From contig NZ_CP108101.1 of NCBI RefSeq assembly GCF_036195325.1, forward strand, positions 5,642,001 to 5,706,000: a stretch of DNA of 64,000 bases, written 5' to 3'. Position 1 is the first letter of the stretch; the number at the start of each line of letters is the position of its first letter. Of this stretch, positions 30,658 through 39,355 are shown in pieces. A program made the position numbers and the translations under genes. Source of the stretch: Streptomyces sp. NBC_00234. Lineage in GTDB: Bacteria; Actinomycetota; Actinomycetes; Streptomycetales; Streptomycetaceae. The notes below the pieces were generated by a model that made no database searches, had not been told where the DNA came from, and saw nothing but the letters and a program-made list of their open reading frames with translations.

Positions 30658-33579
30658 TCAGGAGAGCTTGAACGTGGTCATCTGGTGGATGGCGTTGTTC
30701 GGGCTGAGGACGCGGCCGCCCAGTTGCTGGGACATGCGGTCGTAACCGTTGATGTCGAAGTTGAGCGAGATCATCTCCTCCGCGCCGTCACCGTCGAGGT
30801 CGACCGCGAGGTACTCGCGGCCCCCCGAGGCGCTGCCCGAGCCGAGCGAGCTGCTGAAGGAGCCCCCGCTGGTCAGGATCGACGGGTCCCACGCCCCCAC
30901 GCCGCCCTCCATGCCACCGGCCAGCAGCTTCCGGCCGCCGGGACCGGTGATGAACTGGGTGGTGCGCAGCGGTGCGGAGGTCGAGCCCTTGCCGTCCTGG
31001 CCGTCGGAGCCGAAGACCCGGATGGTGCCGAAGCTCGTGGCGAGCAGACCGTCGCTGTCGTCACCGGTGAAGAAGCTGCCGTGCGACCAGGGGCTACCGG
31101 TCTGCTTCTGGTGCAGCAACTCGCCGGTGCGGCCGTCGCGGATCTCCACGATGACTGTCGCGCTCGCGGCTTCCGTCGAGCTGAAGTCCGGCGCGGCCGA
31201 CACGATCCAGGTGTAGGCGACCGCGTGCCCGTCCGCATAGGGGATCTTCGACGAGGCGAAGACGCCGTGGTCGAGCAGCGCGCCGTACAGCTTCCCGTCG
31301 ACGGACTGGGAGGGGGCCTTGGGGGCCGCCGTCCAGCGGACGGTGCCGTTGGCGCCGTTGAGCGCGACGCCGTCGACGACGGCGGAGTCGAGGTTCAGCG
31401 CGCCGACGCTGGTGTACTGGGCGTAGACCTGGCCGTCGCCGACCGCCGTGTCGGAGAAGACCACGTCACCTGCGCTCGCGGGCGCCGCGTACGTCCACAC
31501 CTTCTTGCCGGAGCCCTGGTAGGCGCGCAGCGCGTCGGTCGGGACGAGGATCTCGGCCTTGCCCTTGCCGTCGACGTCGGCCACGGTGACCGAGCGGACG
31601 TAGGCGCCGCCGCCGTCGATGGTGCTCAGGACCTTCCCGGTGCGCCCGTCGAGGACGACGGTCGCGGTGTCCGCGGCGACGACGACCTCGGGGTTGCTGT
31701 CGCCGGTCACGTCGCCGGTCTCGATGGCGTGCACCTGGCCGGGGACCGTGGCCTGCCACAGCTTCTGCGGCGTACCGCCGAGCAGCGAGGCGCCGGAGTA
31801 GGCCCACACGCCGCGCGACGTGCCGCCGGCGACGACGTCGGGCTTCTTGTCGCCGTCGACGTCGAGCGCCTTGGCGTACGACAGGTCGCCCTGGAGCGGC
31901 GTCAGACGCTGCTGCGTGCCCTTGCCCAGGTCGAAGTCGCGGACGTTCTGCTCCAGGTCGACGACCCGGACGTGCGCGCCGCTCTTGTCGCTGAACAGCT
32001 GCTGGAACATCGGCGAGACCGAGTTGTCCTCGTGTTCCCAGCGCACGTCACCGTCGCCGTTGAACACGGTCAGCCTGGCCAGCCGGCCACCGCCGGAGTT
32101 GTCGGCCGTGCCCAGGAGCTTGTCGCTCTGCGCGGACGCGACGAGGCGGCCGGCCGTCACGTCCAGACGCCAGGTGCTGGCGCCGTCACTGGCGTTGTCG
32201 GCATCCCGCTTGACGGTGTGCGACCAGAGGGCGGTGTCCGGGCTGGTGCCGTCGAGGACCCGGACCGTGCTCGCGTTCACGTAGAGGCCGGGGTCGAAGG
32301 TGGACTCGGCGACCACGTACTCGGTCTTCGCGTCGCCCCGCAGGTCACCGACCGTCATGGCCGTGGCCAGGGCGTTGGACCGGCCGTCCAGCGTGGCGCG
32401 CGCGCCGCCGCCCAGGGCGTACGAGGCGATCTCGTAGCGCACGCCGTCCGTGGAGTCGGTCTGCTCCAGGGCGACGAGGCGGTTGCGGGTGGCGTCCAGG
32501 TGCAGCTGGCGGCTGTACAGGGCGCTGTCGGTCTGCCAGGCGACGGACCCGTCGGCCGCGTCCATCACGAGGGTGCGGCTGCTTCCCGGCGTCGTCTCCG
32601 TCTTCCGGAGGTTCCACGAGGCCGCGAGCCTGCCGTCACCGACGGACTCCAGTGCGCCCCAGGAGCCCTCGGTCTGCTGGGTGTCGTACGTCCACGTCGA
32701 CGCCGGGGTCAGCGCGCCGTCGGCGTACGAGAAGCGGATCCCGCTGAGCGTGGCCGTCTCGGCCGCCGGGGCGTTCTGGTTGTACGCGGGGGTGTTGGCG
32801 ACGAGCAGCGTGCCGTCGACGACCTTGACCGCGGTGGCCTGCGAGTAGACCTTCGACCAGAGCATCTTGCCGCTCTTGCCGTCGAGGACCGTCACGAACG
32901 TGCCCGTGGGCAGCGAGGAGCCGGGCGAGGTGAACGGCCGGTAGGGCGAGCTGCCGACGCTCGCCGAGAAGACGAGGTCGGGAGTGCCGTCGCCGGTCAG
33001 GTCGGCGGTGTCGAAGCCCTGGTCGGAGGAGGCCGAGAACGGGCTGACCGCGTTGTAGCCCATCAGGATGCGCGCCGGGTACGGCTCGGACTGCCACACC
33101 CGCAGCGGCTTGACCTGCCAGTCCGCGTACAGGGACGTGTTGGTGCGCGCCCAGGCCGTGGTGCCGTCGGCCTTGTGCAGCTGCACGTTGCCGAGGCTGT
33201 GCAGGGTGAAGTAGCTGCCGTCGGAGCCGGCGGGGACGGTCGCGCCGACACCGCGGACGCCCTCCAGGGAGGACTTGTTGGTGAAGGTGACCGGGGCCGC
33301 CGCGGTGGTCCCGGAGATCGGGGCGTCGGCCTCGTCGGACGAACCGCTGTCGGCCGTGTCGCCGTCCTGGTCACCGGCGTTGATGGACTTCTGGTTGTCG
33401 CCGTAGACGTCGACCTGCAGACGCTCGGCCAGTGTCTCGGCCTGCTGGCTGGTCAGCTTCATCGCCGACCCGTCGTCGTCACCGGCGGCGAGCGCGTGCG
33501 GCGCCGCCGTCAGGGCGAGGCCGGCCGCGACCAGGCCGGAGGCGAGCCGCAGGGCCCGCCGGGAAGTGGTGGCTCTCAT
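30658..33579 (-). CDS. Large secreted FG-GAP/VCBS-like beta-propeller protein
   Basis: A 973-aa secreted protein. ATG 33579 has GGGAG 7-8 nt upstream; a GTG one codon earlier overlaps the TAG stop of the subtilase gene by one base. A Sec signal peptide (RRALRLASGLVAAGLALTAAPHALAA) leads to repeated calcium-type loops such as DLTGDGTPDLVF, DVDGDKKPDVVAG, DVTGDSNPEVVVA and DLDGDGAEEMI. These are typical of integrin-like or PQQ-like propellers. There is no catalytic signature and no membrane anchor. Translational coupling to a subtilase suggests joint secretion, perhaps as partner, substrate or adhesion module. This is inference. Confidence 0.85.
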   Translation of the reverse strand: MRATTSRRALRLASGLVAAGLALTAAPHALAAGDDDGSAMKLTSQQAETLAERLQVDVYGDNQKSINAGDQDGDTADSGSSDEADAPISGTTAAAPVTFTNKSSLEGVRGVGATVPAGSDGSYFTLHSLGNVQLHKADGTTAWARTNTSLYADWQVKPLRVWQSEPYPARILMGYNAVSPFSASSDQGFDTADLTGDGTPDLVFSASVGSSPYRPFTSPGSSLPTGTFVTVLDGKSGKMLWSKVYSQATAVKVVDGTLLVANTPAYNQNAPAAETATLSGIRFSYADGALTPASTWTYDTQQTEGSWGALESVGDGRLAASWNLRKTETTPGSSRTLVMDAADGSVAWQTDSALYSRQLHLDATRNRLVALEQTDSTDGVRYEIASYALGGGARATLDGRSNALATAMTVGDLRGDAKTEYVVAESTFDPGLYVNASTVRVLDGTSPDTALWSHTVKRDADNASDGASTWRLDVTAGRLVASAQSDKLLGTADNSGGGRLARLTVFNGDGDVRWEHEDNSVSPMFQQLFSDKSGAHVRVVDLEQNVRDFDLGKGTQQRLTPLQGDLSYAKALDVDGDKKPDVVAGGTSRGVWAYSGASLLGGTPQKLWQATVPGQVHAIETGDVTGDSNPEVVVAADTATVVLDGRTGKVLSTIDGGGAYVRSVTVADVDGKGKAEILVPTDALRAYQGSGKKVWTYAAPASAGDVVFSDTAVGDGQVYAQYTSVGALNLDSAVVDGVALNGANGTVRWTAAPKAPSQSVDGKLYGALLDHGVFASSKIPYADGHAVAYTWIVSAAPDFSSTEAASATVIVEIRDGRTGELLHQKQTGSPWSHGSFFTGDDSDGLLATSFGTIRVFGSDGQDGKGSTSAPLRTTQFITGPGGRKLLAGGMEGGVGAWDPSILTSGGSFSSSLGSGSASGGREYLAVDLDGDGAEEMISLNFDINGYDRMSQQLGGRVLSPNNAIHQMTTFKLS

Positions 33580-33581
33580 CA

Positions 33582-36119
33582 CTAGGCTCCCTGGGCGATG
33601 CGAATGGCGGAACCATTCGTCAGCACCGACTGGTTGAAGGAGTACTCGAGGGCGTCGGAACCGGACTGGTTCTCGATGCCGACGGTGGCCTTGCCACCGT
33701 TGCCCGGGACGGTCTGGTACTGGAAGGTGATCGCGCCGGTGGCCTCGTCGAAGACCGCCTCGAAGGTGACGCGGTTCGAGGAGCCGTCGGCGAGGAGGGC
33801 GTTGTTCCAGACGACCGCGTAGGTGCGGCTGCCGGCCTTGCCGGTGGTGGCCGTCTGCACGCTCGACTTCTTGTCCAGCGTCAGGTCGTCCCAGAACGGG
33901 GCGACGAAGCCGTCGGGCTTCGCCGTCGACGGCAGGGCGGTGTTGGTGTAGTCGCCGACGCGCGGCGCCAGGAAGTTGATCATGCCGTTCGTGGTCACGG
34001 CGGCGCTGGAGTACGAGACGCCGTACAGCTTCACCGGGAAGGGGAGCGCGATGGTCTTCGCGTCCTCGTCACCGCTGAGGGCGACCTTGTCGGCGCCCTT
34101 GACCCAGGCGTACGCACCCGGGGTGCAGCTGTTGCCGGACCGGTCGGTGCGGGCGGGCAGGCGGACGGTCATCGACTCGTCGCCGTCGACCGTGAGCGCG
34201 GTGGTGTCCACGCCGTTGCACAGCACGGGGGCGGTGGGCGTCGTGGTCATCGAGTAGGAGCCCTCGGCGACCTTTGGCAGGGTGAAGCGGCCGGAGGCGT
34301 CCGTGGTGACCTCGGGCACCGGGACGCCGTCGACCTCGACGGTGGCCTTGGCGAGCGGCTTGCCGGTGACGTCGAGGACGGTGCCGGTCACGGGGTGCAT
34401 CGGCACGGCGTCGAGCGTGACGTCCTGCGCGAGGTCCTGGCCGGCGGCGAGTTCGAGGCCCTTGACCGAGCCCATGGCGTAGCCGTAGCCGCCGTACGAG
34501 ATGTCGTACGTGCCCGCGGCCAGCGTCAGCCGGTAGGAGCCGTCCGCGCGGGTGGTCGTGGTGCGGTCGGTGTCGGTACCGCTCACCTTCACGGTGACGC
34601 CGGACACCGCGGAACCGGTGGCCTTGTCGGTGACCTTGCCGGTCACGGTGCCCGCGGTGTGCGGGGCCTTGTTGACGGTGTTGAGGATGTCGAGCTTGCC
34701 CTCGCCCCACACGTTGTTCATACCGGCGGTGCCGCCGCAGTGCGTGTCGTCGACGTCCGTCGCGCCCTCGTTGAGCAGCGCGCGGGTGCCGTCGATGTCA
34801 CCGATGAGGGCGGGAGCCGAGGACCACAGCAGGGCCACGGCGCCCGCGACGTGCGGCGTCGCCATCGACGTACCGTTGATGGCCTTGTACGTGCTGCCGG
34901 GCCACGTCGAGCGGATGTTCACGCCGGGGGCCGAGATGTTCGGCTTCGCCGAACCGTCGACCAGCGACGGGCCGAAGCCGGAGAAGTTGGCGATCTTGCC
35001 CGTGGAGTCGTACGCGCCGACGCCGTAGGCGGGCGCCTGCGCACCCGGGGCCTTCGTGGTGGAACAGGTCACGCCGTCGCCGTCGTTGCCCGCGGCGAAC
35101 GCCTCGAAGATACCGGCCGCGTTCCATGCCTCGACGATGTCCTGGTAGAACGTCGTGTTGCCGCCGCCCCAGGAGTTGTTGACGATGTCGGGGGCCAGGT
35201 CGGGACGCGGGTTCTCACCGTTGCGGTCGGTCGGCGCGAGGATCCACTGACCGGCCGACAGCAGTGACGCGTCGGAGCAGGAGGACGTCTCGCAGCCCTT
35301 CGCGGCGATCCACGTCGCGTTCGGCGCGACGCCGATGCCGTTCGCGGCGACCATCGTGCCCATGGTGTGGGTGCCGTGGCCGTTGTTGTCGCACGGGAGG
35401 CCGCTGGTGCCGCACTCGCCGGTCGGGTCGTAGAAGTTGTAGTCGTGGGTGAAGCTGCCGTCGCCGTTGTTGCCACGGTAGTTGCCGACGAGGTCCGGGT
35501 GGTCGAACTGCACACCCGAGTCGACGTTGGCGATGACGATGCCCTCGCCGCGGTTGTTGTACTCGGACCAGACCTGGTCGGCCTTGATGTCCTTGACGCC
35601 CCACTCGGGCGTGGCCTCGTCGGTGACTTCGGCGGCCTCGGTCCCGCTGTCCGCGCTCTCGACCTCGTCGAGCGTGTAGTGCTGCTCCTTGACGATCTTC
35701 GCCACGTCCGAGCGCTTCGCGAGCTCGTCGACGAGCTGCTCGTCACCGGTGACGTAGACGGCGTTGGCGATCCAGAAGTCCTGGTGGCCGACCTTCTTCT
35801 TGTCGAGGAAGGTGTTGAGCGAGCGCTGGCTGTCCGCGGCCTTGGCGCGCAGTTCCTTGTACGCCGACTTCGCCTTGGCGTGCGCGGGCTCGGCCTTGGC
35901 GGCGGACAGGTCGGCCTGGTCCTTGAGGACGACGAAGAACGAGGTCTCGCCGCCTCCGTCCACGGCCTTGAGCAGGGACGAGTCGATCTTCGGGGAAGGC
36001 GCGTCAGCCGCGGGCGCTGCGACGGCCGCGGGCAGCGGGCCGATCAGCAGGGTGGTCGCGGTGAGGGCAGCCGCCGCCCATGCGGCACGTTGGCGCCGGG
36101 GCGATCGGGGCAGGTGCAT
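33582..36119 (-). CDS. Secreted S8 subtilase with carboxypeptidase-regulatory-like repeats
   Basis: An 845-aa exported serine protease from ATG 36119, with GGAGGAG 7 nt upstream. It has a Sec signal peptide (residues 1-35) and an I9-type inhibitor propeptide (FFVVLKDQADLSAAKAE onward). The catalytic triad is Asp in IVIANVDSGVQFDHPDL near 200, His in NNGHGTHTMGTMVA near 248 and Ser in NGTSMATPHVAGA near 417, with the oxyanion Asn in DIVNNSWGGG. Two carboxypeptidase-regulatory-like beta domains follow (GTVTGKVTDKATGSAVSGV, HPVTGTVLDVTGKPLA), then a C-terminal beta-rich domain of about 200 residues. It is the first gene of a two-gene operon, divergent from a second large protease gene. Confidence 0.93.
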   Translation of the reverse strand: MHLPRSPRRQRAAWAAAALTATTLLIGPLPAAVAAPAADAPSPKIDSSLLKAVDGGGETSFFVVLKDQADLSAAKAEPAHAKAKSAYKELRAKAADSQRSLNTFLDKKKVGHQDFWIANAVYVTGDEQLVDELAKRSDVAKIVKEQHYTLDEVESADSGTEAAEVTDEATPEWGVKDIKADQVWSEYNNRGEGIVIANVDSGVQFDHPDLVGNYRGNNGDGSFTHDYNFYDPTGECGTSGLPCDNNGHGTHTMGTMVAANGIGVAPNATWIAAKGCETSSCSDASLLSAGQWILAPTDRNGENPRPDLAPDIVNNSWGGGNTTFYQDIVEAWNAAGIFEAFAAGNDGDGVTCSTTKAPGAQAPAYGVGAYDSTGKIANFSGFGPSLVDGSAKPNISAPGVNIRSTWPGSTYKAINGTSMATPHVAGAVALLWSSAPALIGDIDGTRALLNEGATDVDDTHCGGTAGMNNVWGEGKLDILNTVNKAPHTAGTVTGKVTDKATGSAVSGVTVKVSGTDTDRTTTTRADGSYRLTLAAGTYDISYGGYGYAMGSVKGLELAAGQDLAQDVTLDAVPMHPVTGTVLDVTGKPLAKATVEVDGVPVPEVTTDASGRFTLPKVAEGSYSMTTTPTAPVLCNGVDTTALTVDGDESMTVRLPARTDRSGNSCTPGAYAWVKGADKVALSGDEDAKTIALPFPVKLYGVSYSSAAVTTNGMINFLAPRVGDYTNTALPSTAKPDGFVAPFWDDLTLDKKSSVQTATTGKAGSRTYAVVWNNALLADGSSNRVTFEAVFDEATGAITFQYQTVPGNGGKATVGIENQSGSDALEYSFNQSVLTNGSAIRIAQGA

Positions 36120-36401
36120 CTAGGTGCTCCTCCGGGAACGGTACGGAGTTCGGACGCTAGACACCTGCCGTTACTCGGCTATTACTGGGCGCCGTGGAGC
36201 GTCGGCGACCGGTGAAATCGCCCGAGCTGGGGGCATTTGGGCATGAGTCGGCGCCCTGCCCGCATCGGCCCGCCCGATCGGCAACACAAGTGGGCAAAAC
36301 CACAAGTGGGCATCCGGAACTCATTGTTTGCTCCCCTGCACCGGTACTTGCATGTCGGCATCCGATATCCGTTCACGTACCGATGGCACCGAAGGAGCAC
36401 C
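36120..36401. promoter_or_regulatory. Divergent promoter region of two extracellular protease genes
   Basis: A 282 bp region between the subtilase (minus) and the M4 protease (plus). It contains the spaced 12-bp direct repeat at 36285-36312 and a smaller TTACTSGG pair (about 36170-36190). It also has a twice-used GGCATCCG (about 36308 and 36357). No clear -35/-10 pair was found by eye. Confidence 0.6.
36285..36312 (+). repeat. Spaced 12-bp direct repeat CACAAGTGGGCA
   Basis: CACAAGTGGGCA occurs at 36285-36296 and 36301-36312, exactly identical, with 4 nt between copies (16-bp period). It lies 90-117 bp before the M4 protease start in the divergent promoter region. Partial TTTGGGCA-like copies lie just upstream (about 36236). 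Confidence 0.75.
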
Positions 36402-39281
36402 GTGCGGACTTCAGCGCGCAGGAGAGCATCACGAGCAGGGGGGACGGCGGGCGAGGCCCGTCGGTCCGGCGCCATAGCGGTCGGTCAGGGACTGGCGGCC
36501 GTGATTGCCGCCGCGGGCCTCGTGGTGACGGCGATGCCGGCCGCCCACGCCGAAACCGGCGCCCCGGCCGCCACGTCCGAGGTGACCCCGGGCACCGAGA
36601 CGGACACGCCCGCACTCGTCACCGGCCTGCACGAGGAGGTCGCCGCCACGGGCAGCGCCGCCGACGCCGCGCGCGGTCACCTCAAGGCCAGGAAGGGCCG
36701 CTACCACGTCGCCGACCCGGCGAAGGACCTCGCGACCGTCGGCACCGAGAACGCGGGCGGCCGTGAGACGGTGCGCCTGCGGCAGACGTACAAGGGCATC
36801 TCGGTCCTGGGCGGCGAGTACATCGTCCGGATGGAGAAGAAGGACGGCAAGCGCACCGTCACCGGCACCTCCGGCAAGTACTTCACCGAGCTGAAGCTCG
36901 ACACGGTCGAGGCGAAGGTCTCCGAGGAGACCGCGATCGCGCGGGCCGTCGGCGCCGTCCACTCGCAGCTGGGCCAGGGTGCCCCGCTGCGGCGCCCGGC
37001 CGAGGGAGAGAAGCCCGGCCAGGCCGAGCTCAGCGGCAGCGAGCAGGGTCTGACGATTCTTCCGCAGGGTGCCGGCGTGCTCACCCGGCACATCACCGTC
37101 ACCGGCGTCAGCCCGGTCGACGGTGCGCCGGTGAAGCAGGAGGTGTACGTCGACGCGCACTCCGGCTTCCCGCTGATGCAGTACAGCTCGATCAAGACGT
37201 TCGGTGCCACGGACACCCAGGCCGGCGCGGCCGGTGAGGCGGGCACGGCGGACGAGCCGGTCGTCACGGCCGCCGACGAGCTCGTCGTCAAGGGCTCCGG
37301 CGTCCGCTACAACGGCGAGAAGACCGAGGTGAACCTGTACAAGGACACCAAGGGCGTCTACAACATGATCGACTACAGCAAGCGGACCGCCGATTCGCCC
37401 TATATCGGCCCCATGCTGACCACCTACGACGCCCGGGGCCGCGAGGCCGCCAGCGCGTCCGGCCGCTGGCCCACCGGCATCAAGCCGTTCCAGCCGGCCA
37501 CACCCGAGCTCGGCCAGGACCTCACCGACGCCGGCGCGATCGACGCCCACTGGGCGGCCGGCAAGGTCTACGACTTCTACAAGTCGAAGTTCGACCGGAA
37601 CAGCCTCGACGGCAAAGACGGCTACATGTACTCCCTGGTCGGGGTGGTCAACAACGGTCAGCCGTTCAACAACGCCTTCTGGGACGGCCAGAAGATGGTG
37701 TACGGGCAGGGCGGCGGCGAGTACCGCACGTTCTCCGCGGACACCGACGTGGTCGGCCACGAGATGACCCACGGCGTCGTCGAGCACACCGCGAACCTGG
37801 TCTACGTCGGCCAGTCCGGCGCCATGAACGAGGCGATCGCCGACTACTTCGGCAACGCCATCGACCTCGAAGCCGGCGGCGGCTCGATGGACGACCCGGA
37901 CTCCGGCCTGCTCGGCGAGGACCTGTGCAGGACGCTCAGCCCGCGCGAGTGCGCGCTGCGCGACCTCAACGACGGCGCCACCACCTCGAAGGACTTCATC
38001 GGCGTCACCTACCGCGGTGACAACGGCGGTGTGCACCTCAACTCCACGATCTTCTCCGGCGCTCTGTGGGACCTGCGCCAGGACCTCGGCGCCGAGCTCG
38101 CCGACAAGGTCGTCTACCGCGCCCTGTCCGCGTACATGACCCCCCTGGACGGCTTCACCGAGGGCCGCGCCGCGGTCGTCGCCGCCGCGCAGGAACTGGG
38201 CGCAACCAAGGCCCAGCTGGGCGTCGTGAAGAAGTCGTTCGACGCGCACGGCATCGTGCCCGGCTGGGAGAAGGCGCTCGGCGTCGACACCGACCTTCTC
38301 CAGGGCAAGGTCAACGTCGGCGGTACCGGCGTGGGCGCGGGCGGCGGCAAGTACGCCGTCTCCAAGTCCAACGAGGACGGCAGCGAGCCGTACTCGGTGT
38401 GGCTGGGCAACACCTCCGGCAAGGGCACGCCCCAGCTGATGAGCTCCAACAACGGTGACTACAACGTCTACGCGGACACCGACGGCGAGACCGTTGTGTG
38501 GGCCCAGTACAGCAGCAACGGCATCCTCATCATGGCGCGCCCGGTCAAGGGCGGCCTCGCGAAGGTGGTCAGTGCCATCGGCAGCGACGTCTCCGGACTC
38601 ACCGTGGACGGCGACTACGTCGCCTACACCGCGGTCAACCCGCAGTTCGGCGTCACGAACGTCCGGTACGTCAACATGAAGACCGGTGAGACCGATCTGG
38701 TCGACGGCGGTCGTCCCTACCATGTCTCAGGTCTGCCCTCCATAAAGGACGGGAAGATCGCCTACGCCAAGGTGTGGCCCGGTGAGGACGGTTTCACCAA
38801 GATCGGTGTCGAGGTCTTCGACGGGGCGACCGGCGCCAAGACGCTGATGCCCATCGACAGCACCAAGGTGTGGAGCATCGGCCAGACCGCGATCACCGAC
38901 GACGGTGTCTTCTGGATCGAGGACAACGACGGCACCGACACCGGCCAGGCATCGGTGCGGCGCGCGGACCTCGACGGCTCGAACCCCGTCACGGTCACCC
39001 CGGAGGCCGGCGACGGTTCCCTGTACGCCTACTCCCTGACCGCCTCGGACGACGCGGTGAACGTCACCGTCCTGCCGCCGGCCACGTCCTGGTCCAACGA
39101 CACCCTGCCGAAGCTGTACCAGGTGGCACCCGACGGCAAGGGCGGCGCCCAGCGCGTCTCCTGCAACCGGGGCGACCAGGTGTACGCCGCCGCGGACGAG
39201 GGCAAGCGCGTCCTCTGGCTGGACGGCACCACCGGCTCCACGGACCTCGTGAAGCGGGACCGTCCGGCCGGCACGTGCTGA
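36402..39281 (+). CDS. Large secreted M4 metalloprotease with C-terminal propeller-like region
   Basis: A 959-aa zinc protease from GTG 36402, with AAGGAG 5 nt upstream; the upstream open frame to 36237 runs through promoter repeats and is rejected. A signal peptide is followed by an FTP/PepSY-type propeptide (RLRQTYKGISVLGGEYIV). Catalytic motifs are GHEMTHGVVEHTAN near residue 453 and SGAMNEAIADYFGN near 476. Two Cys (DLCRTLSPRECALRD) may form a disulfide. After residue 640 the sequence turns into repeats such as WLGNTSGKG and VWAQYSSNGI, resembling a TolB-like propeller that could bind substrate. This is much longer than standard thermolysins (about 550 aa). It stands alone, ending in a bidirectional hairpin. 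Confidence 0.93.
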   Translation: MRTSARRRASRAGGTAGEARRSGAIAVGQGLAAVIAAAGLVVTAMPAAHAETGAPAATSEVTPGTETDTPALVTGLHEEVAATGSAADAARGHLKARKGRYHVADPAKDLATVGTENAGGRETVRLRQTYKGISVLGGEYIVRMEKKDGKRTVTGTSGKYFTELKLDTVEAKVSEETAIARAVGAVHSQLGQGAPLRRPAEGEKPGQAELSGSEQGLTILPQGAGVLTRHITVTGVSPVDGAPVKQEVYVDAHSGFPLMQYSSIKTFGATDTQAGAAGEAGTADEPVVTAADELVVKGSGVRYNGEKTEVNLYKDTKGVYNMIDYSKRTADSPYIGPMLTTYDARGREAASASGRWPTGIKPFQPATPELGQDLTDAGAIDAHWAAGKVYDFYKSKFDRNSLDGKDGYMYSLVGVVNNGQPFNNAFWDGQKMVYGQGGGEYRTFSADTDVVGHEMTHGVVEHTANLVYVGQSGAMNEAIADYFGNAIDLEAGGGSMDDPDSGLLGEDLCRTLSPRECALRDLNDGATTSKDFIGVTYRGDNGGVHLNSTIFSGALWDLRQDLGAELADKVVYRALSAYMTPLDGFTEGRAAVVAAAQELGATKAQLGVVKKSFDAHGIVPGWEKALGVDTDLLQGKVNVGGTGVGAGGGKYAVSKSNEDGSEPYSVWLGNTSGKGTPQLMSSNNGDYNVYADTDGETVVWAQYSSNGILIMARPVKGGLAKVVSAIGSDVSGLTVDGDYVAYTAVNPQFGVTNVRYVNMKTGETDLVDGGRPYHVSGLPSIKDGKIAYAKVWPGEDGFTKIGVEVFDGATGAKTLMPIDSTKVWSIGQTAITDDGVFWIEDNDGTDTGQASVRRADLDGSNPVTVTPEAGDGSLYAYSLTASDDAVNVTVLPPATSWSNDTLPKLYQVAPDGKGGAQRVSCNRGDQVYAAADEGKRVLWLDGTTGSTDLVKRDRPAGTC

Positions 39282-39300
39282 CCTGATCGCTCGAACACGG

Positions 39301-39337
39301 CGACGGCCGGGCTCCCGGAGGGGGAGCCCGGCCGTCG
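39301..39337. terminator. 16-bp bidirectional hairpin between M4 protease and sdaA
   Basis: CGACGGCCGGGCTCCC (39301-39316) pairs perfectly with 39322-39337 around a 5-nt loop, between the convergent stops at 39281 and 39356. Confidence 0.9.
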
Positions 39338-39355
39338 TCATGAGGGCCTAGAACC

